This document shows positions 25,597-34,715 of a stretch of DNA of 64,000 bases, piece after piece. The notes under the pieces were generated by a model. That model had not been told where the DNA came from. It saw only the letters and a program-made list of their open reading frames with translations, and searched no databases. This DNA comes from Bradyrhizobium sp. 195. GTDB lineage: Bacteria > Pseudomonadota > Alphaproteobacteria > Rhizobiales > Xanthobacteraceae. The DNA lies in contig NZ_CP082161.1 of assembly GCF_023101665.1 (NCBI RefSeq), positions 868,001-932,000 of the forward strand, in the 5' to 3' direction. The stretch's first letter is position 1. Every line of letters begins with the position of its first letter. The translations under genes were made by a program, and so were the position numbers.

Positions 25597-27381
25597 ATGC
25601 ACAAGCCGGTCACAGCACAGCCGAAAAACGCCGCGGCCGAGCAACCCGGCCTGCTGGCGCCCGATACAACTGGCATGAATTTCTACCGCGCCGATCCGGC
25701 GCTCACCGACCTCTTGCGCATCCATCTGCCGGACACGCTGTTCCGTCACATCGAGCCGCATCTCGACCGTCTCGGTGAGCTCGCCGGTGGCCGTCTCGAC
25801 GAGTGCGCGCGCCTCGCCGACCGCCACACGCCGTTGCTGCATCAGCGCGACAAGTTCGGCCGCGACGTGCAGTGGATCGAATATCACCCGGCCTATCGCG
25901 AGCTGGAGAATGCAGCGTTCGGGGAATTCGGCATCCATGCGCTCTCGCTCCGCAAGGGCATCATGGGCTGGCCGGACAAATACCCTGTCGTGGCCAAGCA
26001 CGCCTTCACCTTCCTGTTCAACCAGACCGAATTCGGCATGGGCTGTCCGATCAACGTCACCGACGGCTGTGCCAAGCTGCTGGCGAATTTCGGCAGCGAG
26101 GCGCTGAAGGCGAAATATCTCGACGGCCTGACCTCGACCGACATGAGCAGGCTGACGCAGGGCGGCCAGTTCATGACCGAGAAAGAGGGCGGCTCCGATG
26201 TCGGCACGTTGACCACGCGGGCGGTGCAGGAGGGCGACCATTGGCGGCTCACTGGCGAAAAATGGTTCTGCTCGAATGCCGACGCCAAGGTGGTGATGCT
26301 GCTGGCGCGCCCCGAAGGTGCCGGCCCCGGCACGCGCGGCGTCGGCCTGTTCCTGATGCCGCGCTTCCTCGACGACGGCTCGCAGAACCACTACCGGATC
26401 GTCCGGCTCAAGGACAAGCTCGGCACCCGCTCGATGGCATCGGGTGAGATCAAGCTCGAAGGCGCGATCGCGTACGCGGTCGGCAAGCTCGACCGCGGTT
26501 TTGTGCAGATGGCCGAGATGGTGAATTCGTCCCGGCTGTCCAACGGCGTCAAGTCCACCGCCCTGATGCGCCGCGCCTATCATGACGCGATGACGGTCGC
26601 GACCAACCGCGTCGTGTTCGGCCAGCGCATCATCGACCTGCCGCTCGGCCGACGACAGATGCTGAAAATCATGCTGCCGGTCGAGCAGGCACTGTCGATG
26701 AGCTTCCTCACTGCCGACGCACTCGACCGCGCCGAGGCCGGCAGCCAGGATGCGGCAGCACTGCTGCGTATCCTGACCCCGACGCTGAAATTCCGCGCCA
26801 CGCGCGATGCGCGAAAAGTCTGCGGCGATGCGCTCGAGATGCGCGGCGGCATCGGCTATATCGAGGAGTTCGCCACCGCCCGCCTGCTGCGCGATGCCCA
26901 TCTCGGCTCGGTCTGGGAAGGCACCGGCAACATCGTGGCCATCGACGCGCTGCGGCGCGCGGTCGGACGCCACGGCGCCGAATCCGCGCTCGCGGCTGAT
27001 CTGCACGCCCGGCTCGACGACAGCGCCACGGTGCCGCAGGCTTGGCGCGACCGCTTGCGCGGTCTCGTCGATCGCGCTGTCGGCTTCGCACGCGAAGTGG
27101 CAGGAAAGGCCGAAAACGAATCCGATGCGCGGCGCGCCACCAGCCTGCTCTATCATGTCGCAAGCGCCGTCGCGCTCGCCTGGGAGGCGCACCGTATCCA
27201 CGAGACGCGCGGCGATGCGCGCCGGCTGCTGTTGTCGCGGCTCGTGATCGATCATCGAGTGTCGGCGAGCGATCCGTTCCGGCTCGCGGAAAATGCGGCG
27301 CAAGCCAAGATCGCCGCGCTGCTGCTCAGCGATCGCGCCGCAGGCATGAGCGAGGTTGGCGAACTGATTGTGGCGGCGTAG
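25597..27381 (+). CDS. Acyl-CoA dehydrogenase, AidB-like
   Basis: A 594-residue flavoenzyme, longer than classical acyl-CoA dehydrogenases (about 380-400) and close to the AidB/large ACAD type. The N-terminal domain resembles AidB (TGMNFYRADPALTDLLRIHLP). The FAD-binding middle domain has QFMTEKEGGSDVGTLTT and GEKWFCSNADAKVVMLLARP (about residues 190-240). The C-terminal helical domain has the family RDARKVCGDALEMRGGIGYIEE block (about 405-425). Both DNA-repair-linked and fatty-acid roles are known for relatives; the zinc alcohol dehydrogenase immediately downstream favours catabolism. Confidence 0.88.
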   Translation: MHKPVTAQPKNAAAEQPGLLAPDTTGMNFYRADPALTDLLRIHLPDTLFRHIEPHLDRLGELAGGRLDECARLADRHTPLLHQRDKFGRDVQWIEYHPAYRELENAAFGEFGIHALSLRKGIMGWPDKYPVVAKHAFTFLFNQTEFGMGCPINVTDGCAKLLANFGSEALKAKYLDGLTSTDMSRLTQGGQFMTEKEGGSDVGTLTTRAVQEGDHWRLTGEKWFCSNADAKVVMLLARPEGAGPGTRGVGLFLMPRFLDDGSQNHYRIVRLKDKLGTRSMASGEIKLEGAIAYAVGKLDRGFVQMAEMVNSSRLSNGVKSTALMRRAYHDAMTVATNRVVFGQRIIDLPLGRRQMLKIMLPVEQALSMSFLTADALDRAEAGSQDAAALLRILTPTLKFRATRDARKVCGDALEMRGGIGYIEEFATARLLRDAHLGSVWEGTGNIVAIDALRRAVGRHGAESALAADLHARLDDSATVPQAWRDRLRGLVDRAVGFAREVAGKAENESDARRATSLLYHVASAVALAWEAHRIHETRGDARRLLLSRLVIDHRVSASDPFRLAENAAQAKIAALLLSDRAAGMSEVGELIVAA

Positions 27382-27426
27382 GCTGCTTCCACGCTCAAAC
27401 CAAAGAAACGCGATAGGGAGTGCTCG

Positions 27427-28515
27427 ATGAAGGCCGCCGTCCTCTATGAAGTCAACCAGCCGCTGGTCATCGAGGATGTCAGCCTGCCGAAGCCGGGGCC
27501 GCGCGAAGTGCTGATCCGCACGGCGGTCGCCGGTCTCTGTCATTCCGACCTGCACTTCATGGAAGGCCTCTATCCGCATCCGCTGCCAGCGGTCCTCGGC
27601 CACGAATCCGCCGGCGTCGTCGAGCAGGTCGGTTCCGACGTCACTTACGTCAAGCCGGGCGATCACGTCGTCACCTGCCTGTCGGTGTTTTGCGGCACCT
27701 GCGACAACTGCACCACGGGCCGCACCGTACTCTGCACCGACACCACGGTTAAGCTGCTGCCGGGCGCCTCCAACCGGATGCAATGGTCGAAGCCGGAGAA
27801 GCTGCACCAGTTCCTCAATCTCTCGTCCTTTGCCGAGCAGATGCTCGTGCACGAGAACGCGATCGTCAAAATCCGGAAAGAAATGCCGCTCGATCTCGCC
27901 GCGCTGATCGGCTGCGGCGTCATCACCGGCTACGGCGCGGTGGTGAACACGGCGAAAGTGACGGCGGGCGAGACCGTTGCGGTGATCGGCTGCGGCGGCG
28001 TCGGCATGGCCGCGATCAACGGCGCGCAGATCGCCGGCGCTGGCCGCATCATCGCCATCGACACCAATCCCGCAAAGCTCCAGCTCGCGACCAAGCTGGG
28101 TGCCACCGACATCATCAATCCCGCCGATGGCGACGTCGTCAAGCAGGTGCGCGACCTCACCAATGGCGGCGTGCATCATTCCTTCGAGGTGCTCGGCCGC
28201 AAGGAGACCGCGGAGCAGGCGTTTGGCATGCTCGCCTCCGGCGGCACCGCCACCATCGTCGGCATGATCCCGTTCGGCCAGAAGATCGAGCTGCACGGCT
28301 TCGACTTCCTGCGCGAGCGCAAAATCCAGGGCTCCTCGATGGGTTCCAACCACTTTCGCGTGGACATGCCGCGGCTGGTCGATTTCTACCTGCGGGGACG
28401 GCTGCACCTGGAAGACTGGATCTCGGCCAAGCTGAAGCTGAGCGAGATCAACGAGGGCTTTGCCAACATGAAGGCCGGCAAGACGCTGCGCAGCGTGATC
28501 ATGTTTGATAGCTGA
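27427..28515 (+). CDS. Zinc-dependent alcohol dehydrogenase (MDR family)
   Basis: A 362-residue medium-chain dehydrogenase. Catalytic zinc ligands are in GLCHSDLHF, GHESAG and IGCGV. The structural zinc loop is FCGTCDNCTTGRTVLC, with four Cys at the classical spacing. The Rossmann motif is VIGCGGVGMAAI (about residues 192-203) and the Asp at IAIDTNPAK points to NAD(H). It resembles class III/aryl-alcohol dehydrogenases. It starts 45 nt after the acyl-CoA dehydrogenase with GGGAG upstream, so the two probably form one transcript. Confidence 0.92.
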   Translation: MKAAVLYEVNQPLVIEDVSLPKPGPREVLIRTAVAGLCHSDLHFMEGLYPHPLPAVLGHESAGVVEQVGSDVTYVKPGDHVVTCLSVFCGTCDNCTTGRTVLCTDTTVKLLPGASNRMQWSKPEKLHQFLNLSSFAEQMLVHENAIVKIRKEMPLDLAALIGCGVITGYGAVVNTAKVTAGETVAVIGCGGVGMAAINGAQIAGAGRIIAIDTNPAKLQLATKLGATDIINPADGDVVKQVRDLTNGGVHHSFEVLGRKETAEQAFGMLASGGTATIVGMIPFGQKIELHGFDFLRERKIQGSSMGSNHFRVDMPRLVDFYLRGRLHLEDWISAKLKLSEINEGFANMKAGKTLRSVIMFDS

Positions 28516-28550
28516 GCGCCAGCGCTCGCCAGCGTCGCTCCAAATTCGGT

Positions 28551-28655
28551 GTCATCGCCCGGCTCGACCGGGCGATCCAGTACGCCGTGGCGGAGATTGT
28601 GTGGACCAATGACGGCCGCGGAGTACTGGATGCCCCGGTCAAGCCGGGGCATGAC
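28551..28655. repeat. Palindromic intergenic repeat, family C copy 2
   Basis: GTCATCGCCCGGCTCGACCG at the left and GGTCAAGCCGGGGCATGAC at the right, with ATCCAGTACGCC/AGTACTGGAT inside. It is the inverted orientation of copy 1 (the GATGAC and GCATGAC arms are swapped). It separates convergent genes. Confidence 0.85.
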
Positions 28656-28682
28656 AGTGGAGTATGAGGATGGCCTACCACC

Positions 28683-29036
28683 TCACCGCGACACGTGCGC
28701 CGACACCGCGAGCCATCTGCCGTTCCTCTTCGCCCAGCAATCGGTATATCGCCCGGTCGCCTGCTGTCCGTCCGCCGTGGTGTAGCTCGTCGCGGCATGA
28801 ATGATGGCGAAATCGCCCATGATGCGGACGATGACGTCATATGCATGCAAATTGCGGATCGCGATCGGCCGCGCGGTCTGCTCCAGGAAGGCTGCGCGGT
28901 CGACCAGCGTCTTGTCGGGATTGGAGCAGTAAAACTCCGGCGCCAGGATCTCGTCGAAGCGCTTGACGTCGCAGTTCTGCACGGAGGCGACATAGTCGCG
29001 ATTGAGCGCGGTGAGCTGTTCGAGGTCGTTGCCCAT
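28683..29036 (-). CDS. NTF2-like (SnoaL/DUF4440) family protein
   Basis: A 117-residue single-domain protein with the cone-shaped NTF2 fold pattern: N-terminal helices LEQLTALNRDYVASVQNCDVKRFDEILAPEF, then strands around FLEQTARPIAIRNLHAYDVIVRIMGDFAIIHA, and a final GRYTDCWAKRNGRWLAVSAHVSR. Members bind small ligands or act as isomerases or ketosteroid-like enzymes; the ligand is unknown. The ATG at 29036 has AAGGAAA upstream. Confidence 0.83.
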   Translation of the reverse strand: MGNDLEQLTALNRDYVASVQNCDVKRFDEILAPEFYCSNPDKTLVDRAAFLEQTARPIAIRNLHAYDVIVRIMGDFAIIHAATSYTTADGQQATGRYTDCWAKRNGRWLAVSAHVSR

Positions 29037-29105
29037 AATGTTTCCTTCTTTCCGCCATTCGGACGCGCAGGGCGCGAACCCGGAATCTCGAAATTGTTTT
29101 GCTCC

Positions 29106-29190
29106 GTCATTGCGAGGAGCCCTTGCGACGAAGCAATCCAGAATCGTTCCGCGGTGACAGTCTGGATTGCTTCGCTGCGCGCGCAATGAC
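29106..29190. repeat. Palindromic intergenic repeat, family B copy 1
   Basis: GTCATTGCGAGG...GAAGCAATCCAGA at the left, TCTGGATTGCTTCGC...GCAATGAC at the right. It lies between the amidase and NTF2-like genes and ends only 13 nt from the amidase stop codon. Other copies are at 34635 and 39318. Confidence 0.88.
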
Positions 29191-29202
29191 GCGCGATGAA
29201 TG

Positions 29203-30675
29203 CTAGTCGGCAAACATCTTCGGCGGCACGAACCCGCCGAATTCACGCTCGATCAGTTCGGCGAGCTTGAGCGGCGTGCGATCCTCCAGCCACGGGCCGA
29301 CGATCTGCACGCCGACCGGCAGGCCGTCCTTCGACAGACCGAGCGGGACAGCCGTCGCAGGCAGGCCCGGCAACGTCGCAATGCCCGGCCAGGCGAGCTG
29401 ATCGGAATAGGGATAGTCCTTGCCGTCGATGCTGATACGCCGCAGGCTCTGGTCCGGCGAATGGTCATGCGGAAAGGCCGGCGTCGGCATGATCGGGCAG
29501 ATTACCGCATCGAAGCTCCTGAACAGCGCGCGCCATTGCGCACGCAGACCGGCGCGGGCGCCGGCATCGAGCACCCAGGCGCGGTGGCCTGCGGTGATCC
29601 CGCGCAATCGCTCCGCGCCGAGGCTGCGATCGCCAGGCGAAAGCTGGCTCGCGCTGGCTTGCGCGTCCGCAAACTCCTCCGGCGGGAAGAATGCGCCGAG
29701 AAAGCTCAGCAGCATGCGCATGTAGAGCCGCGACGTCTCCGCGAAGTCCGGGAGCTGGCGGCTCTCGCGGGCGATCGTCACGCCGGCCTTCGACAGATCG
29801 GTGGCGAGCCTGTCGATCGCGCCGCGGACATCCTGGTCGGCCGGCAGCAGCGCATGGCTGTCGATCACCAGGACACGAAAGTCCCGCAACGATTGATGCC
29901 GTGCAACGGGCAAGTCGAGCTTGTAGCCGACACCGGCGTCCAGGGGATCCGGTCCGGCCATGACATCGAGCAGCAAGGAAAGATCTGCTGCCGTGCGTGC
30001 CATCGGACCGATGACGGCGAGGTCGCCCTCACGCGGAATGGCCGGAAACGGCGGCGGGGTCTCGCCGCGCGCCGGACAGAGATTGAGGGTCGGCTTGTGG
30101 GCGAAGATGCCGCAATGAAAAGCCGGCACACGCAAGGAACCGCCGATGTCGGAGCCGGTCGCGAGCGCGCAATAGCCCGCGGCGAGGGCTGCCGACGATC
30201 CTCCGGAGGATCCACCCGGTGTGCGGCCGAGATCATAGGGGTTGTTCGTGGTGCCGTAGATGTCGTTGTAGCTCTGCCAATCGCCGAGGCCGACCGGCAC
30301 GTTGGTCTTGCCGAGGATCACCCCGCCGGCCTGTTTGATGCGCGTCACCGCCAGGGCGTCTTCGGCCGGCTTGAATTCCTTCTGTGGCACGAATCCCCAG
30401 GTCGTCGGCAGCCCGGCAATGTTGAAGGATTCCTTGATCGTCACGGGCAGGCCGAGCAGCGGCTTGCGCTCGCCGCGGGCCAATGCGGCGTCCGCCTCGC
30501 GCGCGGCGCCGAGCGCGCGATCGAAATCCCGGACGCAGATCGCGTTGATCTTGCCGTCGTGACGCTCGATACGGGCGATCGCGTCATGCGTGAGCTCGAC
30601 CGCCGAGACCTTCTTTGCGCTCAATGCGGCCGATAGCTCGACCGCGCTCTTGAAACTCCATTCCGATTTGGCCAC
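29203..30675 (-). CDS. Amidase (amidase signature family, second)
   Basis: A 490-residue amidase. The triad is Lys81 (TIKES), Ser156 (PGGSSGGSSA) and Ser180 (SDIGGSLRVPA), at the same residue numbers as the operon-borne amidase at 7564. The GIFAHKPTLNL block and the C-terminal GLPATAVPLGLSKDGLPVGVQIVGP region are typical. No AtzG/GatC-like small gene is beside it, so this one probably works alone. Substrate unknown; aryl or alkyl amides are likely. Confidence 0.92.
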   Translation of the reverse strand: MAKSEWSFKSAVELSAALSAKKVSAVELTHDAIARIERHDGKINAICVRDFDRALGAAREADAALARGERKPLLGLPVTIKESFNIAGLPTTWGFVPQKEFKPAEDALAVTRIKQAGGVILGKTNVPVGLGDWQSYNDIYGTTNNPYDLGRTPGGSSGGSSAALAAGYCALATGSDIGGSLRVPAFHCGIFAHKPTLNLCPARGETPPPFPAIPREGDLAVIGPMARTAADLSLLLDVMAGPDPLDAGVGYKLDLPVARHQSLRDFRVLVIDSHALLPADQDVRGAIDRLATDLSKAGVTIARESRQLPDFAETSRLYMRMLLSFLGAFFPPEEFADAQASASQLSPGDRSLGAERLRGITAGHRAWVLDAGARAGLRAQWRALFRSFDAVICPIMPTPAFPHDHSPDQSLRRISIDGKDYPYSDQLAWPGIATLPGLPATAVPLGLSKDGLPVGVQIVGPWLEDRTPLKLAELIEREFGGFVPPKMFAD

Positions 30676-30777
30676 GGCGCGCCTCCCGCTCCGGTTGTTC
30701 AGACGATGATGCGCAGTTTGGCCGAGCCCCGCAACAATTGTTTGATCGCGATTGCTGTGCCACCGAGGGCGAAGCTG

Positions 30778-31749
30778 CTACGCCGCCCCGATCAACACGC
30801 CCACCGCCAGCACGATGGCGCCGCCGAGCACGATCTGGAACACCGCCTGGAGGAACGGCGTGTCCATGTAGCGCGAGCGGATGAAGGCGATCGCCCACAA
30901 TTCGAAGAACACCACGACGCAAGCGATGGCCGTTGCGATCCAGAACGCATTGGCCCAGCTATCCGGCACGAGATAGGGCGCGGTGTGGCCGAGCCCGCCG
31001 AGCGTCGTCATCGCGCCGCAGGTGACGCCGCGCAGCCAAGGCGAGCCGCGTCCCGTCAGCGAACCGTCGTCGGACAGTGCTTCCGCAAAGCCCATGCTGA
31101 TGCCGGCGCCGATCGAGGCGGCAAGGCCGACGAGGAACGTCTGCCAGTTCTGGTGGGTGGCGAAGGCCGCCGCAAACAGCGGCGCCAGCGTCGAGACCGA
31201 GCCGTCCATCAAGCCTGCGAGGCCCGGCTGCACATACTGCAGCACGAACATGCGACGGTTGGTGCGATCCTCCTCGGCGCGGACGTCGGAATTCAGGATC
31301 TCGCCCGTCAGCTTTGCGGCGGTCTCTTCGTGACCTTTCTCGGCTTCGGCGAGATCGCCGAGCAGGCGGCGCACGCCGACGTCCTGGGACTGTTCGGCGG
31401 CCTTCACGTAGAAGCGCTCCGCCTGCATCTCCATGGTCTCGACTTCCCTGCGGATGGCATCGAGCGACAGGTTCTTGGTGAGCCAGACCGGGCGGCGGCG
31501 CAGAAATCCCTTGACGTCCTCGCGGCGGATTGGCGGCAGATGCGGGCCGAAGCGCTGCTCATACAATTCCAGCAACATGTGCCGGTGGCCGCGCTCCTCC
31601 TCGGCCATCTGCTCGAACAGCTTGGCCGAGTCCGGATAGCGCTCCTTCAAGTCTTCGGCGAAGGTCATGTAAATGCGGCTGTCCTCCTCTTCGGAGGAAA
31701 TCGCGACCGCAAGCACCTCACGCTCGGTCAGATCGGCAAAATTCTTCAC
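30778..31749 (-). CDS. mbfA: MbfA membrane-bound ferritin-like iron exporter
   Basis: A 323-residue two-domain protein. The N-terminal ferritin-like domain (residues 1-150) has a diiron ligand set: Glu20, Glu52-X2-His55, Glu107 and Glu137-X2-His140. The C-terminal half is a VIT1/CCC1-type membrane domain (about 165-323; [21 protein letters not shown] and [20 protein letters not shown]). By established knowledge of Bradyrhizobium japonicum MbfA it exports iron, giving iron and peroxide tolerance, and is repressed by Irr. The perfect ICE palindrome 18-34 nt upstream of the ATG supports the same control here. Confidence 0.93.
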   Translation of the reverse strand: MKNFADLTEREVLAVAISSEEEDSRIYMTFAEDLKERYPDSAKLFEQMAEEERGHRHMLLELYEQRFGPHLPPIRREDVKGFLRRRPVWLTKNLSLDAIRREVETMEMQAERFYVKAAEQSQDVGVRRLLGDLAEAEKGHEETAAKLTGEILNSDVRAEEDRTNRRMFVLQYVQPGLAGLMDGSVSTLAPLFAAAFATHQNWQTFLVGLAASIGAGISMGFAEALSDDGSLTGRGSPWLRGVTCGAMTTLGGLGHTAPYLVPDSWANAFWIATAIACVVVFFELWAIAFIRSRYMDTPFLQAVFQIVLGGAIVLAVGVLIGAA

Positions 31750-31766
31750 GGCGGCCCTACATCGAG

Positions 31767-31783
31767 TTTAGAATTATTCTAAA
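31767..31783. promoter_or_regulatory. ICE motif (Irr box) upstream of mbfA
   Basis: TTTAGAATTATTCTAAA is a perfect 17-bp palindrome about the central T at 31775. It fits the iron control element recognised by the Fur-family regulator Irr in rhizobia. It lies 18 nt upstream of the mbfA ATG, overlapping the likely promoter, so Irr bound under low iron would repress export. Confidence 0.88.
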
Positions 31784-31814
31784 TTATATAGGGCGACGCG
31801 GTTCCCGGGTCAAA

Positions 31815-32963
31815 TCAGGCCGTGCGAGTCTTGGCAAGGAATTCCAGCAGCCGCCGGCTCACCTCAGCGGGTTGCTCCTGCTGGACCCAATGGCCGGCGC
31901 CGTCGATGAGATGGCAGCCGAGCATCTGCGTGCATGCGCGCGCCTGCATCGTCTCGAACACGCCCGGACGCTGATAAGTGCCCCAATCCTGCATGCCCGA
32001 GATGAAGCATGAGGGCACGTCGATGCTGCGGCCGGCGAACAATTGCAGTTCGGCGTAGAAAGCGCCTGACGTGCCGCAGCGATACCATTGCAGGCCGCCC
32101 TGGAATCCGGTGCGGCCATATTCGGCGCTGTAGTAGGCGAGCTCGCGGTCCGGCAGCCAACGGTTGGCTGCGATCGCGGCCGGCGACGGCATTTCCTTGG
32201 CGACCGTCTGCGCCATCGTTTCATTCAGGTCCATCACATAGTAGGTCGGCAGCTTTGTCAGCTCATTCGTCGACCACGATGCCAGCGGAGTGGGCTTGTT
32301 GTCCGCCCAGTCCGCGCTTTTGTGATGATAATAGGCGCGCAGGAAATCATGCAGGCCCTGTGGCGCGCGGTGCATGTCGGCGTTCGCCGCGCGCGTCGAG
32401 TAGTACCATTGGTAATGTTTTCGCGGCCGCGGCAGCGCGGCGAGCTCGTGATGGACGGGGTCTTCGGCGGGAGGCTTTACCGGCCTGTCGACCGTGCCAA
32501 ACGGCAGCGGTGGAGGTCCGCCGAACGGTGCGCTCATCATCGTCACTGAACGAAACACGTCAGGCCGTATCAAGGCGCACCAGGCCGCAACGGGGCTGCC
32601 GAAATCATGCCCGACGACATCGACCTGCCTGTAACCGAACGCCGATACCAAGGCGAGCGCATCGCGCACCAGGCTGAAGAGCGAGAACGGCGCGAGATCG
32701 CCGTCGTAGTCCGCGGTCCATCCCGTGGTGCGGCCATAGCCGCGCTGGTCCGGCGCGATCACGTGGTAACCGGCCGCAGCGAGCGTGGGCATCACCTTAC
32801 GCCAGGAGAAGGCCAGCTCGGGAAAGCCATGCAGCAGCAGGATGCAGGGCCGGCCCGGGGTCTCGAAGCCGGCCTCCAGCACATGCATGCGCAAGCCGTT
32901 GATGCCGTCGACATAGCGCGATCGGATGCCGGCGGGGAGGGGAATGTCGGGGAGCGATCTCAT
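31815..32963 (-). CDS. Alpha/beta hydrolase, epoxide hydrolase-like
   Basis: A 382-residue alpha/beta hydrolase. The oxyanion motif is HGFPE (residues 45-49), and the nucleophile is Asp120 in GHDFGSP, which marks epoxide hydrolases and dehalogenases rather than esterases. The catalytic His lies near the end (DGAGHWVQQEQP). The cap region carries YYSTRAANADMHRAP. It probably opens an epoxide by an alkyl-enzyme intermediate. The ATG at 32963 has a GGAG ribosome-binding site. It is the last gene of a minus-strand catabolic set (FAH, GST, MBL). Confidence 0.85.
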   Translation of the reverse strand: MRSLPDIPLPAGIRSRYVDGINGLRMHVLEAGFETPGRPCILLLHGFPELAFSWRKVMPTLAAAGYHVIAPDQRGYGRTTGWTADYDGDLAPFSLFSLVRDALALVSAFGYRQVDVVGHDFGSPVAAWCALIRPDVFRSVTMMSAPFGGPPPLPFGTVDRPVKPPAEDPVHHELAALPRPRKHYQWYYSTRAANADMHRAPQGLHDFLRAYYHHKSADWADNKPTPLASWSTNELTKLPTYYVMDLNETMAQTVAKEMPSPAAIAANRWLPDRELAYYSAEYGRTGFQGGLQWYRCGTSGAFYAELQLFAGRSIDVPSCFISGMQDWGTYQRPGVFETMQARACTQMLGCHLIDGAGHWVQQEQPAEVSRRLLEFLAKTRTA

Positions 32964-32986
32964 GGTGTTCTCCACACGGGCAGTAT

Positions 32987-33112
32987 CGTAGGGCGGGCAA
33001 AGGCGCACAAAGCGCCGTGCCCATCAATCTCGTGCAACAGCCCGGGATGGTGGGCACGCTTCCGCCTTCGCTCTTCGAGCTACGGCGGACAAGTCGCTTT
33101 GCCCACCCTACG
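32987..33112. repeat. Palindromic intergenic repeat, family A copy 4 (longer)
   Basis: Begins CGTAGGGCGGGCAAAGGCG and ends TTTGCCCACCCTACGG. It is about 35 nt longer than the other copies because of extra sequence around CTTCGAGCTACGGCGG. It lies between the MBL gene and the epoxide hydrolase gene, both on the minus strand. Confidence 0.85.
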
Positions 33113-33127
33113 GGTACGGTGTCTTGG

Positions 33128-33997
33128 TCACACCGCCGCGCAGACGAAGCCGCTGCCCTTGCGCTTGATCTTTCCGACCGACGGCGAGGGGAAATGCGCT
33201 GTGCAGCACAGCGTGTCTGTGTCGCAATAGCGTTCGAGAAAACCGCGGCGCGTTTTCGCCGCCGCCACAGGATCGACGTCGAACTTGATCGACAGCTCCG
33301 GGTAGAGCGTCTGCAGCGGCGAGTGCATGAGATCGCCCGAGAACACGGCATCGTCCTTGCCGCGGCCCATCGTGATGGCGATATGGCCGGGCGTGTGGCC
33401 CGGCGTCGGCAGGATGCGGACGTGGTCGCCGATCTGGTGGTCGTTGCCGACGAGCTCGTGACGTTTCGCCTCGACCACCGGCAGCACGCTGTCGGCGAAG
33501 GGCGGGATCTCCGTCTTCGCGTTCTGCGCAGACCAGTGGTCGAATTCCTGCCTGGCAAAGACGTAGCGCGCCTTTGGGAAAGTCGGGACCCAGCGGCCGT
33601 TCTCCAGCCGCGTGTTCCAGCCGACGTGGTCGACATGCAGATGCGTGCACATCACGAAGTCGATGTCGTCGACCGAGAAACCGGCGGCACCGAGGGCACG
33701 CAGATAGGTGTCGTCCGTCTTCATGTTCCATTTCGGCCGCTGCGGCCTCGGCTTGTCGTTCCCGATGCAGCTGTCGATCAGGATGGTGTGGTGCGGCGTC
33801 TTCACCACATAGGACTGGAAGCACAGCAGCAGCACATCCTGCTCGTCCAGCGCCTTCGCTTCGCGCATCCATGCGCGGTTCTCGGCCAGCACGTCGCTCG
33901 TCAGTGCCGGCAGCATCTCCAGCGCCGGGACGAACGAGGTTTCCTGCTCGATGACGCGATGGATGGTGAGATCGGCGACTGCGTATTTCAGGCTCAT
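33128..33997 (-). CDS. MBL-fold metallo-hydrolase
   Basis: A 289-residue beta-lactamase-fold hydrolase. The metal motif THLHVDHVGWN (about residues 113-123) supplies His-X-His-X-Asp-His; PTPGHTPGH and SGDLMHSP give the later His and the bridging Asp. It resembles lactonase/quorum-quenching-type and general MBL hydrolases. A frameshifted paralog lies at 35755-36607. The ATG has GGGAG at 5-nt spacing and begins 12 nt after the GST stop, so the two share a transcript. Substrate unknown. Confidence 0.88.
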   Translation of the reverse strand: MSLKYAVADLTIHRVIEQETSFVPALEMLPALTSDVLAENRAWMREAKALDEQDVLLLCFQSYVVKTPHHTILIDSCIGNDKPRPQRPKWNMKTDDTYLRALGAAGFSVDDIDFVMCTHLHVDHVGWNTRLENGRWVPTFPKARYVFARQEFDHWSAQNAKTEIPPFADSVLPVVEAKRHELVGNDHQIGDHVRILPTPGHTPGHIAITMGRGKDDAVFSGDLMHSPLQTLYPELSIKFDVDPVAAAKTRRGFLERYCDTDTLCCTAHFPSPSVGKIKRKGSGFVCAAV

Positions 33998-34009
33998 GAG
34001 AACTCCCGC

Positions 34010-34621
34010 TTATGCGGCCGGCGGCACCGAGATCTTGACCGAGGGCCGCTCCAGCATCTTCTGGTGGAATGCGTCGAGCTTCGGATAGGCCTTGCGCCAT
34101 CCGCAATCGGCGAAGCGGAAGTCGGCATAGCCGAGCACGCAAACGAGACCGATCTGCGAGATGTCGAACGGGCCGTTCAGCACCTCCGGCATGTTCTCGA
34201 ACCGCGCCATGCCGGTCCAGGCCCGGTTCCAATGGTCGTCCGACCATGCCTGCCATTGCAGGCCCTGCGGCCGCACCATCTTCTCGTAGCGGCAGAGCAG
34301 CATGGAATCGAGCATGCCGTTGATCAGGGAGTGATTGGTCTTCGCCTTCCAGCGCCGCGGGCCGTAATCCGGGATCAGGCTGCCGCCGGCGATCTCGTTG
34401 AGATATTCGACGATGACATAGGAGTCCAAAATGACGTCGCCGTCGTTGGTGATCAACACCGGCAGCTTCTTTAGCGGCGAGAGCTTCGAATAGTCCTCAT
34501 TGGCCGTCCCCGGCGCGACGGTTGCCGGCGTCAGCTCGATCTTGTCGATCAGCCCGAGTTCGATCGCGGCGATGCGCACCTTGCGGGCGAACGGCGAGGC
34601 GGGGGAGAAGGTGAGTTTCAT
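34010..34621 (-). CDS. Glutathione S-transferase (first)
   Basis: A 203-residue GST. The thioredoxin-fold N-terminal domain starts MKLTFSPASPFARKVRI, with the catalytic Ser/Thr region SPASPF and the cis-Pro block KKLPVLITNDG followed by LDSYVIVEYL (Asp-Ser gamma-glutamyl contact). The helical domain follows (about 90-200). It conjugates glutathione to electrophiles or isomerises thioesters. The neighbouring FAH, MBL and epoxide hydrolase genes fit aromatic or epoxide detoxification. The ATG at 34621 follows repeat B copy 2, which should not be read as coding. Confidence 0.88.
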   Translation of the reverse strand: MKLTFSPASPFARKVRIAAIELGLIDKIELTPATVAPGTANEDYSKLSPLKKLPVLITNDGDVILDSYVIVEYLNEIAGGSLIPDYGPRRWKAKTNHSLINGMLDSMLLCRYEKMVRPQGLQWQAWSDDHWNRAWTGMARFENMPEVLNGPFDISQIGLVCVLGYADFRFADCGWRKAYPKLDAFHQKMLERPSVKISVPPAA

Positions 34622-34634
34622 GGATGTGTCCCAA

Positions 34635-34697
34635 ATGAAGCAATCCAGAGTGTCACCGCGGAGGGATTCTGGATTGCTTCGCTTCGCTCGCAATGAC
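34635..34697. repeat. Palindromic intergenic repeat, family B copy 2 (short)
   Basis: GAAGCAATCCAGA at the left and TCTGGATTGCTTCGC...GCAATGAC at the right. The outer left arm present in copies 1 and 3 is missing, so the element is truncated next to the GST start. Confidence 0.8.
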
Positions 34698-34715
34698 GGG
34701 GAAAGGCCGGAGACC

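Noticed and set aside
25471..28407. A 978-codon open frame on the minus strand opposite the acyl-CoA and alcohol dehydrogenase genes
   Set aside because: It lies antisense to two genes with clear family motifs, is Arg/His/Asp-rich as expected for a shadow frame in GC-rich DNA, and shows no domain motif.
29200..30636. A 478-codon plus-strand frame opposite the second amidase
   Set aside because: The amidase on the minus strand has the full catalytic triad; the opposite frame has shadow-type composition.
33017..34474. A 485-codon plus-strand frame across the MBL and GST genes
   Set aside because: It runs through a palindromic repeat and opposite two well-supported genes and shows no motif.
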